Source: Lamellibrachia columna (taxonomy: Eukaryota > Annelida > Polychaeta > Sabellida > Siboglinidae). Taken from it: a DNA stretch of 64,000 nt. Below are positions 11,348-22,165 of the stretch, piece after piece. The DNA is taken from the NCBI GenBank assembly GCA_963662155.1, contig OY759268.1, positions 59,100,140 through 59,164,139 of the forward strand, written 5' to 3'. The notes beneath the pieces were generated by a model. The model was not told where the DNA came from and ran no database searches. It was given only the letters and a program-made list of their open reading frames with translations. Numbering within the stretch: position 1 is the first letter of the stretch; each line of letters begins with the position of its first letter. A program made the translations under genes and the position numbers.

Positions 11348-12060
11348 CTACAAAGAAATGATCTCTCTCAATAGTCATTCACTGATTTATGATTTGAGCC
11401 AAACTCTCCACCAGTGGCGCCACATAGTGAATGTAATGTAAATTATGATTTCTCCACTGCCACAACTTACATAATTATGATGTACAGAATCTGCACATCA
11501 TCATTTCATTTGGTAAACTCCTAATTTTTTTCAATAAATCTCTCAGTTTCAATTGTGGATAGTGTTTACTTGTGTGTAGGAACAAAATAACATTCGTTTT
11601 TGTTTGAAACTATGTTACGTACAGTGGAGAGTTGCTGGGATTGGGACCCTTAACGATAAACTTGAATATAGATGCGAAAACAAATGGAATTGATGTAAAC
11701 AATATACTGACATAGTTTATATTTATTTTCAACAAGAAATAAAAAAAATTAATTACAAAAAATTACAAAACAGTCCAATCATGGCCACGGTTTCCTCGAT
11801 TGGACCACCCAATGTCTTCGATTGGACCAAAATTAAAATGATTATATATAGGATAATTTTGAAATGATACATAAATAACAAATAGGGTTCGTTATGACAA
11901 TAATAGTTATCAATAGTCAAACACAATATACTAATAAATACCAGTGTGTGACTGGACAAACAAACAAATTATGTAGACCAAACTTTGAATTAATAAATAA
12001 AATAATAAAATATAGTGTTCATTAGAAACATAAAATTAATGAATAGTCAAATGAAATGTT
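11348..12060. other. intronic/intergenic, shared with the right end of the window
   Basis: No gene. About 11,350-11,600 is the reverse complement of 63,470-63,725; the remainder is AT-rich single-copy sequence with accidental short frames. Confidence 0.6.
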
Positions 12061-12162
12061 AACAGGGCCTAATGTTCATAGTCTTCTGTCAATGGCTCCG
12101 GAATAGGCCAGTGGAAATGATCGACAACCTTTAGAGCTCACCACAACATGTTCTGTCTCACA

Positions 12163-12303
12163 ACTGTATGCACTGGCACCATAGAGTATTTCATCACATC
12201 CATTACTTGTCGCACTATGGCTGTATAGTGTCAACTGTATGCACTGGCACCATAGAGTATTTCATCACATCCATTACTTGTCGCACTATGCCTATATAGT
12301 GTC
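12163..12303. repeat. 70-bp tandem duplication, two units
   Basis: The stretch CAACTGTATGCACTGGCACC through TATAGTGT occurs twice in direct succession, with one or two differences. It lies in the 3' tail of the transposase remnant read on the minus strand. Confidence 0.9.
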
Positions 12304-13045
12304 AACTGCAATTTGTACACTGCTGTGTCATCCTTCAGAGGCCATCGGAACCTCTTCTGTCCCACAATTTACATGCACTGCACCAACACAGTTTCTTTCG
12401 TTATATCCATGACTCGTCGCATTATGCCTGGGTAGATTTTACCATCGTACAAAACAGTGCACCACTGACCCGTTCTGCAGCCTTCGATTTCCTTGATGAG
12501 CTGCAGTCGACAAGGTTTGGTTGGATCAGAACTGTTGTGTGCTCTCGATTGAGTTGCAGTGGTCTTAGAAGTACTGGGCTCTTGGGTGGGTGTAGGCCTA
12601 GTAGGCATAGCTATCTCCGGTCCGACTTTGCTTTGTTTAGCTAGTTTCTTTTTTTGGTGGTCATAACTCTGGTAGTTTCCATGGAAACAGCTGTCAGTGC
12701 TGGAGCTGCAACAACTGGTGTCAGAGGTGGCGTAGGGTTGTGCTCTTGTGCAGTCACCATGGCAACAGCTGTCAGTGCTGGGGCTGCAACAGTTGGGGTC
12801 AGAGGTGGCATGGGGTTGTGCTCTTGTGCAGTCACCATGGCAACAGCTGTCAGTGCTGGAGCTGCCACTGTTGGGGTCAGAGGTGGCATGGGGTTATGCT
12901 CTTGTGCAGCTTCCATGATTACATTAGTTACCGTAGCAGCAGCGAAGTCGGAGTCTTGAAATACGTATATGGTCAATGACCACAAACCTGCCTTCCTGAA
13001 GCCACTATCAGCATTCTGAATAGATGCCGCTTTTCTGTACGCCAC
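12300..13045 (-). pseudogene. C-terminal tail of a pogo/jerky-type DDE transposase with an expanded linker
   Basis: Read on the minus strand, the segment begins AYRKAASIQNADSGFRKAGL, then VFQDSDFAAATVTNV. This is the conserved region just after the DDE domain in Tigger/jerky-like transposases (xNxxSGFRxxGIxPxNxxxFxDxDFxxxxVT). A linker of three 28-residue repeats (TAQEHNPMPPLTP...) follows, then GQWCTVLYDGKIYPGIMRRV and, after an in-frame TAA, GQKRFRWPLKDDTAVY. The latter resembles the W-V-x-V-x-Y-D-G / F-x-W-P-x-x-D module ending such proteins. The catalytic domain is absent. A shortened copy of the same tail sits at 52,190-52,370. Assignment rests on motif order, so it is probable rather than certain. 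Confidence 0.6.
12668..12920. repeat. 84-bp coding minisatellite, three units
   Basis: Each unit contains the core GCAACAGCTGTCAGTGCTGG and encodes on the minus strand the 28-residue repeat around QEHNPMPPLTPTVAAPALTA. Length is a multiple of three, so the frame is kept. The paralogue at 52,235-52,370 has about 1.5 units. Confidence 0.9.
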
Positions 13046-13112
13046 AGTACAATGATATTTTGTTGAAATACTCGTTCTATGTCAGCGAAATTTAACACAA
13101 AAAAGGAATTAC

Positions 13113-13185
13113 CTTGACAGGCGTTTTCTTTCACAACGAAATCAGTTTCGCACGGAGCATTCTTTACAGTTAGCCACGGAACATG
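13113..13185 (-). pseudogene. cysteine-rich exon, 26-bp deletion relative to its paralogue
   Basis: Bounded by TTGTTCCAG and GTAATTCC. The paralogous exon at 52,053-52,151 is open and encodes a Cys-rich module. This copy lacks 26 bp in the middle, so the two halves are in different frames and four of the six cysteines of the module are lost from any single frame. Confidence 0.55.
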
Positions 13186-13512
13186 CTGGAACAAAGAGAG
13201 CCGTTAGTAATATCATTACACAATATTATAAATGCACTCTACTTTATATATCATTACCATTATTCTTTAGATCTATAAGCTCGCTGGAGTTAGAAAACAA
13301 TGTTTACAAACATATTAATCAGAATTAGATATTTGAATTTGAATCTTGACGTTTAATCGACTCCTCTTTCCTTTTCATTTCTAAAATCTGTGACGTTTAT
13401 TCAGTAATTTGATCTTGTTCCATATTTACTTATGCCTTTCTTCAGGAGTAGCTTGTACAATGACTTTGATACTCGAGTCAACGGGCGTACTACTTTTTAT
13501 TTCTGCTTTTCT

Positions 13513-13621
13513 AATTCAAAAGTTGGAAACCCTGAAATACTGTTGGTTTGGTGCCAGCTCTAATTGGCACTGGCATTTCTAATTTGTTCAGCCAATCCAC
13601 TGCTCCCTTCACACTGTCGTC
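13513..13621 (-). CDS. possible exon, unknown protein (DDSVKGAVDWLNKLEMPV...)
   Basis: Starts after TTGTATTAG and reads DDSVKGAVDWLNKLEMPVPI and about 16 more residues to a TAG, with a possible donor at CAGG/GTTTCC near 13,530. It resembles at the protein level the closed pseudo-exons at 8557-8468 and about 30,018-30,107 (DDNVKVALN-stop), so it may be the less decayed member of a duplicated exon set. I do not recognise the protein. Confidence 0.35.
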
Positions 13622-13689
13622 CTAATACAAAATAAGAAAAAATTGTATATACACAATTTTAACAATGGTACTTTTTGTATTCTCAAAGT

Positions 13690-14512
13690 GACTGAAGCAC
13701 TTGTGATGATGGGTGACATTGTGATGATGGGTGACATTGTGATGATGGGTGACGTTGCAGTCATAAAAAAGCTAAATGAAGTCTCAGAAACCTGACTGAA
13801 TATTTTATTAAATACTCATTCCTAGCTTTGACTTTTATATTCATAAATATTACATTTGGAAGTTAGTTATCACTACGAGTTATGTGCACGTGAGCGTGTG
13901 CCTCAAGAGTTGTATCGATGTGTGCATCATTTCTTTGTCAATTAAATGATAATAGTAGCCTCTTTATTTTTTGTGTCAAATGTGTTACATTAACAAGACA
14001 CACAGGACTAGACACCTTTACCTTTTGTTACACTAACAAGACACACAGGACTAGACACCTTTACCTTTTGTTACACTAACAAGACACACAAGACTAGACA
14101 GCTTTACCTTTTGTTACACTAACAAGACACACAGGACTAGACACCTTTACCTTTTGTTACACTAACAAGACACACAGGACTAGACAGCTTTACCTTTTGT
14201 TACACTAACAAGACACACATGACTAGACACCTTTACCTTTTGTTACACTAACAAGACACACATGACTAGACAGCTTTACCTTTTGTTACACTAACAAAAC
14301 ACACATGACTAGACACCTTTACCTTTTGTTACACTAACAAGACACACATGACTAGACAGCTTTACCTTTTGTTACACTAACAAGACACACAGGACTAGAC
14401 ACCTTTACCTTTTGTTACACTAACAAGACACACAGGACTAGACAGCTTTACCTTTTGTTACACTAACAAGACACACAGGACTAGACCCCTTTACCCTTTG
14501 TTACACTAACAA
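13690..14512. repeat. 43-bp minisatellite (13,985-14,512, about 12 units) plus a short 20-bp array
   Basis: The unit is CACACAGGACTAGACACCTT followed by TACCTTTTGTTACACTAACA and AGA; CACC/CAGC and GGAC/TGAC variants alternate. A short GGTGACATTGTGATGATG array (three units) sits at 13,700-13,752. Both lie between two direct copies of a 70-bp sequence (13,380-13,449 and 15,531-15,600). Confidence 0.93.
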
Positions 14513-15004
14513 CTAACAACAGCGAAAATAACCGTACCATTTGTTGACTTCTGGTCAGCGGCACTCTCTTTGAACTTGACATGTTTCAGCTATAAAAAAG
14601 AATGAAGTGTTTTTCTCCAAAGCAAATTGGTGTGGTCACTTGGATATTGTTCATGACATTTCAAACTAACATAAAGTTATTATTGCCCATTTGCGGACCA
14701 GCCTCCTCCCTTAAACATATGACCTTGTCAAACCATTGTTTCAGTAATATTTACTCAAGGTCATTACAGGGCATACAGGCCTCGGATTTGGCGGTGGCAA
14801 TTCCCTGGCAACTGGCCATCCAGTCTCGGAAGTTAAACAATGGTTCATGGCCAAATCAGCCACCCCTTATAATGGTGCATCCCAATCTATAAACATTTGA
14901 CAAATTCATGACCTGTCATTACCAATTTACTTTCACATAATATATATTAGTTTCAAATTATGGGTTGTAATTACATTTTGCATCAATACTTTGGCTACTT
15001 TACC

Positions 15005-15137
15005 GCATTTCATGTATATTCCCATATGGTCTAATGTGTTAAGTCGTCGGCTTGTAATAGCAAGTTTTCGTGATTGGATCCAGTTTGCGTAACTTTTTTA
15101 AAATTTATTTTGGTTTCTAGTGGTTTTAAATATGTAA

Positions 15138-15138
<1 letters not shown>
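15005..15138 (+). mobile_element. tRNA-derived SINE remnant
   Basis: The head GGTCTAATGTGTTAAGTCGT resembles a tRNA A box region (TGGTNTAATGG) and GTGATTGGATCC resembles a B box (GGTTCGANTCC). The tail TTTATTTTGGTTTCTAGTGG matches the tail of a second, reversed copy at 50,505-50,650. The copies are about three-quarters identical. Followed by a TA microsatellite. Confidence 0.55.

Positions 15139-15198
<60 letters not shown>
15139..15198. repeat. (TA)n microsatellite
   Basis: About 30 uninterrupted TA units. The paralogous position at 46,170-46,280 also carries a TA tract, but with interruptions and a different length. Confidence 0.98.
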
Positions 15199-15200
<2 letters not shown>

Positions 15201-15599
15201 CCAACGATGCAGTAAGCAGATTACTGAGAACTACATAGTATATTTGTTAACCAAAACATTTTTGTATAATGTCTTAAAGGTCAACAGATCACAGCAGATC
15301 CTTATTTAATTGATTCCACAAAATAGGGCCTTTTTAACACTCATTAACACTGACCTCTACGCTGTTCTACAATACTTGTTTTTGAAGTAATTTTCTTGTG
15401 TATTGTAATTATGAGTGGTGTGTACCATTTTGTCCATTTAAAAATATGAATCTTATCAGGCATTAATCTGTTATTAACATAGCACCGCGATAACTGCATC
15501 ATCATTTTATAAGTCTGAATTGTATTTTAGTCTACAATCTGTGACGTTTATTCAGTAATTTGATCTTGTTCCATATTTACTTATGCCTTTCTTCAGGAG

Positions 15600-16733
15600 C
15601 TACACTATATGTTGTCCAATCAGCTCTGGGCTGTGCCTTGATTCTATGGCAGGCGTCACATTGTTGGGAGGCCACTCACATGTTGTGTCACCATCACTGA
15701 GCCATAATTCAGGGCCTGCCTCCACCTCCAGGTTGGGATAAAATGACACAACAGCGTAAATATTGTACCTCACCTAATATAAATACCACAAAAATGTGAA
15801 AAAGAGCAAATAAATATGTGTGGAGAACCAGTAGGACAATAAAAAGCTCACAAGTTCACCAAATATACAAACAGACTCTATAGTGTATGAACCACTGGAA
15901 AAGATACAAAGCAGGGCTTGACATTAACGCCTGTCCGGGGCAAGTAGCTACCAGTGACAGTGTAGGACAAGTACATAATCCTGGACACTTGTCCCACAGA
16001 CAAGTTCAGGCCGTTGCAATATAAAACATGTACTATTCATTTTAATAAAGACTTGAAAGGTTTTGACTTGTTGACACCCAAAATAAATAATGTTTAATGG
16101 AATCTATTATTTTGTTATATGAGGCAACAGGTTAATTTGAATGGAATTGTTTCTGTCAAGATGGCCTAGTGACACATGTAAAACATTACTGACTGTTTGT
16201 GGGGACTAATAACATCTCAGCACTACCTGTCCACAAGACTAATTAACTGTCATTTCTACCTGTGATGATTACAGAACTGTTGATAGTCCTGTCACACTGT
16301 AGTCGGGCTTTGATACTGTGTAATGAACAAGAAATATATTTACCTCCTGTCCAACAGTGACTTCTAGCGTGATTCCATTGTGGCTGTAATGACCTTTCGC
16401 ATCTGTTTCCCAGATACAATCACCACATGATGTCTACTCAGGCAGTTTCCTTGGGAACTTTTCATTTACCTTTTGCCCAAAGATCTCCTTGAGCAGCGTC
16501 CATGCTGTATTGTATCTATTGTATGTGAACATAAATATAATACAACTTATACCATGATGTATCGAGTTATTATCTGAATGGATAGTTAACGGATTGTACA
16601 TCAAGCCTGGTTTACAATGGATGACAAATTGACAATAGGGAACCTGAAGGGGCCAGTTCTTTGCTCGTCTATGGCTTATAAACAATGTCAGCGACACACA
16701 AGACACAAGGACACAGGTTAGACAGGTCTGCAT
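15600..16733 (-). pseudogene. terminal exons of an unknown gene, copy A
   Basis: The last exon 15,773-15,600 is preceded by ATATTAG and encodes RYNIYAVVSFYPNLE, ELWLSDGDTTCEWPPNN and PELIGQHIV before a TAG. The exon before it ends at 16,344 (GTAAAT donor) and reads AWTLLKEIFGQKVNEKF, RKLPE, an in-frame TAG, then TSCGDCIWETDAKG and GITLEVTVGQE. Codon phase joins the two exons (TVGQE/VRYN). The open frame 16,733-16,434 upstream probably includes intron. Three copies exist in the window (here, 44.4-45.8 kb, 51.6-51.8 kb). The frame is preserved on both sides of a TAG shared by both copies that contain it, so either all copies descend from one dead gene or the exon start lies after the TAG. I do not recognise the family. 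Confidence 0.45.
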
Positions 16734-16739
16734 TGTTCA

Positions 16740-17138
16740 GGCATTAGTAAATGGAGGGATTAGCAATATGTTGTTAGGCTGCAAAGAATTTGTTTTGTTT
16801 CAGCAGAGATCTGGGAGATTTGTTTTCCTGAGCAGGAGAACAAGATATTTGATATAGTCTGATGGCAAAATATAGTCTCACGGCCTCAAATTGATTTTTC
16901 TCTCACTTCATTTCAAAATCTTAGATAAACAGATCCTTGTGTTTTCGTCTGTTGTTGAAGTAATTTATGGGCGTTAGACGAACGTTCTCCCATTATCGCC
17001 CACATGCACATATCGAATTCATATATTGCCCATCAATACCTCCATAACACTAATTTAGAACACATACTCAAAGTTCATTTGAATATATCAATGACTAACA
17101 AATATACAAAATATGCGGTCTGCTTAAAAACTGTTTGC
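16740..17138. other. flank of the TTAA element, shared with paralogous blocks
   Basis: No gene. About 16,740-16,870 matches the reverse complement of 44,270-44,370, and about 16,925-17,138 that of 50,890-51,110. These matches define the left arm of the empty-site comparison for the TTAA element. Confidence 0.7.
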
Positions 17139-17339
17139 TTAAAGCGATTCTTTGTGAGGTAACATGCATTTGAGATGTACTGTATCAAAACGTGATCAGT
17201 TCCCATAAGTACATTCTCTGCCTCTTATTTCTTGCATTTTATGCATAATTTAGGTGTTATATGGGCAAAAAAAGCCGACAAATAATTGTGTTTACATGAA
17301 GCATTTTGAGCTTGCTGCCATGTGGATGATTAATTATGC

Positions 17340-17409
17340 AGCCCGAGTATAAGTATGCACGCATGCTCAGTGAAGCGCACAGGGAATGCTGACGTCACAC
17401 ACAGTCAAC
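17340..17409 (+). promoter_or_regulatory. putative promoter of the ballast-domain gene
   Basis: A TATAAGTA box-like sequence at about 17,348 and a perfect TGACGTCA (CREB/ATF-type site) at 17,390-17,397 lie just upstream of the ATG at 17,410. Position and motifs are seen; function is inferred. Confidence 0.35.
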
Positions 17410-19826
17410 ATGTCAGGCTCCGAGGTGAGTTTATTCAAGCAATGGCTTTTTAAATCAGCAATTCGTAGACATATGTGTATTGACAGCTACTTTTATCAAT
17501 GCAGGAAGCTTATGCATTGTTTATTTATCATGCTTTCTAATGCGGTTCGCTGGGCAACTTTTCGATTAAGTATAATTATAACGTCCGCCGCGTCTACCGT
17601 CTGCTCGCGCGGCGACGGCGGCGGCGGCGGCAGCGGTCGGTGCTAGCTGGGTCTGTGACTGTGTGTCTAGACAAGCCTGGCAAGGGTATCGTCTTTCCAG
17701 TTAATAAAACTAAATTGCACACTATTTGGCATGCACTGAACGAAACTGCACACCTAAAATATCAGAATGTGCAACCGTAGCCAGAGGTTTAACCTGGTCC
17801 TTGATGTTGCCCAAATCTAGGACGGGGTATATTTCGCGCCGTTGTTGGAATGTGACAGGGATGGCAAAATTGACTGTCTGTGAAATTACCCTCTCTTGTG
17901 TTGTGTAGATTCAAATCCGTTGTCCTAATTGGTGCAGCACACACGTGAGAGTATTTTGCAGCAAAATGATAAGTCATTGTGCATTAAATATTTTGAGCAA
18001 ATGTCATAGAGGCAAAACCTGATTTTTTTCTTAGCCAGTAAATATTACATATACATCTCATATGGGTAGAACTGGATTGCAGACATGCAATTTGTGCACA
18101 CGAGAGACCTTACAAAATCTTACCTTGACCATGGTTTCTCAAATCACAGATTTTTTAAAGAGAATAAAAAAATAAACTTGTGAACAGGATAGTTAGTAAA
18201 CTAAATATATCCACACACATAGTTGAATTTGTCTTAAGACTGAACACATTATGCATATTACCATGGTAATTTAACTTGGCTTTTTGTTAATATTTCAGTT
18301 CAACGTTGTGGCAGAAACTGGTGGAGGGGACCGAGGACGAGGTGGTGACCGTGGTCAAAGGCGACGTCGTGGCATTGGAAGTCAAAGGAGTCGGGGAAGT
18401 TCTAGGGCAGCACGTGGAACTCGGGGAAGAGGAAAGAGCTGCCCACCAGATGAATGCATCCTTGCAAAAGGAGCAAATCGAGGTACAACAGAACCTGTCT
18501 TGGGCGACCACAATCGTACGCACAAACTGTTTCTAACAATAATGTATGTGCAATGAGCGACCACTTGCCAAAGGCGACCAACGACTATCACATCAACATT
18601 ATTTTGACCTGTTATGAGCGACCGGAACACGCCAACAGTTGAAATTTGATGGGAAAGAAAGCCAGATTGGTCCACCGATCACAGTAGTTATAGTGCCCCA
18701 TTATCCGCCGGGGGAATACCTCTCATTATATACTAATCTCCACCATTTTGTTGTTGTGTGGTACACTTTGCTAATTATAAATGTTTAATTAAATTAAGTC
18801 TGTATGACATTGTTATATTATACAAGTGTTATACGAGTTGCATTTAACTGGCAATTTATGTTGTGAGGTATAGACAAATGTGCATGATTTGGGACATTTT
18901 AATCGAGTTCTTCTTTCCAATACACTGTACATGTAAGGAAACAAAAATGCCAATAAAGTGAACACAATACAGGTGTATACGTATGCCACCATGTCTTTGT
19001 ACCTTATCTCATACATACAATCATAAATCAGTATGATTGTACTGTTTTACCTGCAACCTGCTACGGAAGACCACCTGTCTTGAGGGACCACTGGCTGTGC
19101 AGAAGGGGTGGTCGCCCAAGACAGGTTTTACTAGACCAGCAATTTTTAGATATATGGTAGTCAATGCACTGGGCTTGATGTGGTTCAGAATACCACAGGA
19201 AATGGAAATGTCATTTATAACTAAGCCTTTTTGTGTATGTATTTCCCATTTTTTTTCTCTACCCCAAATCTGGTTCACCAAGACCATAACATTACTTGAA
19301 TTACCATTGCAGGTAACATCGCAAAATTGTTACATATATATTTCAGAATGTTGTACAGAACATACCCGCGAACCAACTGCGAGAAGTTGTAGCAAAAACT
19401 GCATTGAGGCATCCATCATTCTGGTATGACATCCAAGCCATTATGACCAATGGAGACGTTAATTTAATCCCCCAACAGGGGTACCACCCGTCATCTGGAG
19501 TGCACCAGAATGGTGCATCTGTCAAAACTGTGTGGAGATGCCAACAGTGTTTGGCTCTAGACCATCATTGGTATTTTCTTCTAAACCCTTTCAACATTGC
19601 ACTACATAATGGTTTCAGAAATGACATTCTGGCAGAACAGGAAGAGGCTAACAAAAACAAATCTCTCCGTCATGGGTCGTGCCGCATGTTCATCATGTGG
19701 GTACACAAAAAATTATCAGCAGGTGATCGTAGGGTGATTCCATCCTGCTGTGTGTGGAAGATTAGGAATGAATTCCCTGATGAATTTTTGCAATACACCG
19801 GTTTCAAACCAAGTAAATTCGGCTAA
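17410..19826 (+). pseudogene. P2X7 C-terminal 'ballast' domain protein with RGG-rich N-terminus, damaged
   Basis: Exon 1 (17,410-17,424) encodes MSGSE and ends at GTGAGT; exon 2 (18,299-about 18,482) follows TATTTCAG in phase 0 and is Arg/Gly-rich (FNVVAETGGGDRGRGGDRG and on). Exon 3 starts after ATATTTCAG at 19,347 and ends at TAA 19,824-19,826. It reads NVVQNIPANQLREVV, TALRHPSFWYD, then NGFRNDILAEQEEANK, MFIMWVHKKL, RRVIPSCCVWKIRNEFPDEF and LQYTGF. This is the ballast domain of P2X7, found alone in many invertebrates, where it binds zinc and guanine nucleotide. The zinc motif WCICQNCVEMPT (19,511-19,546) is in another frame from the rest, and the following CC block is lost, so at least two frame-changing indels separate the parts. 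A MITE also interrupts the gene after exon 2, and no phase-0 donor is left there. Confidence 0.75.
18484..19138. mobile_element. pogo-like MITE nested in the ballast-domain gene
   Basis: The 20-bp sequence AACCTGTCTTGGGCGACCAC occurs at about 18,492 and inverted at about 19,112-19,131, with degraded outer ends (ACAG and AGTAAA) like CAGTAAAACC of pogo/Tigger MITEs; TA dinucleotides lie near both ends. Further GCGACCAC-like motifs inside both ends are subterminal repeats. No coding capacity. It begins within a few bases of the end of exon 2. Confidence 0.65.
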
Positions 19827-20196
19827 TTAGTTTAGGTAAATTCACAGGTGTTTTATAATCAATCAAAATTTATGTCTCTTTTTTGGATGCCTTTTAATCT
19901 ACATTTCTTGTTTTTGTTATGAACATAATCAAGAGTTGCTGCCTACCTGTTCTGGTGTTAACTTTACTATAGGCTTAACCAGTAGATGCCCAAATTGCAG
20001 CACAATTAACAAAATGTAAATTGTTAAACAACGGCCCAGTAAGTAAATAAGTACCAAGATCCACATGTCCATTTTCAATTCAGGATATTGCATCATATTG
20101 TTTCCTGATATCAACCTTTACAAACACATGAACTGGATAGCAATATCATAAGACTGAAGACATTCAACAACTTAAGTCCATTCACAGTGCAGTGCA
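19827..20196. other. intergenic space between the two convergent genes of the TTAA element
   Basis: About 370 bp between the TAA of the ballast-domain gene and the TGA of the minus-strand gene; AT-rich, no further gene seen. Confidence 0.6.
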
Positions 20197-21980
20197 TCAA
20201 TGAAAACGGGAACGCTGCTTTTGCACTATCTCAGACGTTGATGGTACAGGAACAGGTCCTATATTCATAATGTTTGATGCGATGTTCCTTGGATCATGTT
20301 CGCCACGTTCTGCTCTCCTGTACAATGATTGCTCATCATCCAAACGCATATTGACAATTCTTTCAACAATTTCTGGCACATATTTGTAGGTTTTCTTCTC
20401 CTTTTTCTGACATGCTGACCAGTTCTTGTTTTGTTTGTGACACATTCTCTGGTACCTGATAGAAAGAAGCAAATGATGTAATCAGATGATTTTCTGTTTT
20501 TGTACAAAATCATTTAATTTGTTATCATCAAAACAAAGTAGTTACTCTGTTTTGTTCTTATTTTGGTGTCATCACTAAATAAATATTTTTTAGATGAGTT
20601 AGTTATTCTGGTCTATGTTGCAAGAATTTCAGCTTTTTGACATATCTGTATGCCAGAAATAACTCTCGTACTGTTTGGAGCGATGAGCACTGCAATAAAC
20701 ATGAGTGCATGATGCCAAATTTGTATTTACTTACATTGGCTGTCCATCTTTCTTCTTAGCAGCATATGGCCTGTCCAGGTGTCTGTTGTGATCTATCATT
20801 GCTAGATAATTTCTGGCACGGTATGATGGATATCTAAAAAATAGCATTACAAGTGAACTAAGAGTAGAAAGTAACTAGAAAATATATTTTCTGTTAGCCA
20901 CGTTTCAACATTTTCCTCCACTTCTTTCAGCAACTTCTGAGTACATGTTGGATTCCAGACATGTATCAGAAACAATAGATATTGATGTAACAATTTTAAA
21001 AATATTAAATCAATTTTAGCTGACCCTCTGTTATTTGTTAAAGGGAATAACAACGATTGCTTGAAATAATATTATATTACATCTTGTAGCATAGTCCAAT
21101 TTCCACAACAGCAAAAAATTCATTATAATTTTTCATAATATACATACAATATTAAACTTTGTGTACACACAAAAAAGCTTTTTAGTTAGTGCCTTGTTTT
21201 TTCCTTTTAAGAAATACAGTGCTAGTTGATATTTCATTTCGAATGAAAAAGTTTTTCAGTTGAATGTTACAGCACAAAAATACATGCAGGGTATGTTGCT
21301 TTTGTGAGTATAAAATACCTGAATGCGTATCGCTTGCTGGCATACATCAAAATGACGCTACTGAAATTCTCCAAGCTCCCAGTTCTCCTGTGAAAGAATG
21401 GAAAACATTTTGTATGTTATCAATTTGTAATTTTTATTATTCAGCATTTGGTCACCATCTACAAAAACAACTTGTGCATGGCTATTAAATAAAAAATACC
21501 CCAATTTACATCATACAAAATAATATGTCAACCACTTTTCTAATATTTCTCATGGTTTTCATTCAATTGAACCATTGCAACGACGACACATAAAAACATG
21601 TTTATAACATTTGTAAAAACTTTTTTCAGTTTCATATGTTGGCAGATTTATTTTTACCAGTCAACAGGTATCACGTCTGACATCATTTGTCACAATTGTA
21701 CTAACATTTTAAAAAGATTTATTAACCAAAATATGTCGACTGAAGATAACCACACTCACTTGTCAAAGTTGTCCAACAACAACAACGCGACGGCTTCGTG
21801 GGTGGAAAGCTGGTGCACTTCTTTTAATTCCATCCATCTATCATGGGCTGCCGCTATGTTTACTCTCCGTTTATTCCACAGATTGTCCCTTTCTCTTTTC
21901 CTTCTTTTCTTAGCCGATTCCGTTGCATAAACAGCAGCTGGCCCACGTTTTCGTTTAACAAAATCACTGGCCTCGGCCAT
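20197..21980 (-). CDS. small basic three-exon protein of the TTAA element, intact
   Basis: Exons are 21,980-21,760, 20,833-20,735 and 20,455-20,197 (TGA). Splice borders are GTGAGT, TTTTTTAG, GTAAGT and CTATCAG, and both junctions keep phase (DK/YPSYRAR and QPM/YQRM), giving 192 residues with no damage. The N-terminus carries a lysine/arginine-rich stretch (FVKRKRGP, KKRRKRERDNLWNKRR), a likely nuclear localisation or nucleic-acid contact. Then comes a helical segment NIAAAHDRWMELKEVHQL followed by THEAVALLLLDNF, whose pattern (RWxxLK...xxxxVAxxLLDxF) I have a general impression of from uncharacterised multicopy invertebrate proteins. The middle has YRARNYLAMIDHNRHLDRPY and the end KKEKKTYKYVPEIVERI. 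No known enzyme motif or DDE triad is apparent. Being intact next to a broken partner, it is the best candidate for a functional product of the element. Confidence 0.7.
20834..21759. other. intron of the basic-protein gene
   Basis: AT-rich intron of about 0.93 kb between exon 1 and exon 2 of the minus-strand gene; no nested gene or repeat recognised. Confidence 0.6.
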
Positions 21981-22145
21981 GATTCACTAACTTGGCGGTA
22001 GCCAATACAAACACACACATGTTGATGACGTGGTACACGTTTTTCTTGCCCCATAAACACAGCGGAGCTAACCGAAGTCTGACGGACGGTACCGAATATT
22101 CATGAGCATGCCTTATATGGATCATGAATGCTGGCGCGAAGTAGA

Positions 22146-22165
22146 AACTCCGCGTACGCGGAGTT
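22146..22165. promoter_or_regulatory. perfect 20-bp palindrome near the right end of the TTAA element
   Basis: AACTCCGCGTACGCGGAGTT is its own reverse complement. It lies about 165 bp upstream of the minus-strand ATG and 150 bp from the element end. It is GC-rich in an AT-rich setting, suggesting a dimer-binding site for a promoter factor or for the transposition machinery. Function is inferred. Confidence 0.5.

Noticed and set aside
17573..17643. GC-rich (GGC)n stretch as a CpG-island promoter of a new gene
   Set aside because: It lies in the first intron of the ballast-domain gene and is too short; a CGGCGG run alone is not evidence.
18287..18675. Minus-strand and second plus-frame open readings across the RGG exon
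   Set aside because: The RGG frame is fixed by phase from the ATG exon at 17,410; the others are by-products of a biased composition.
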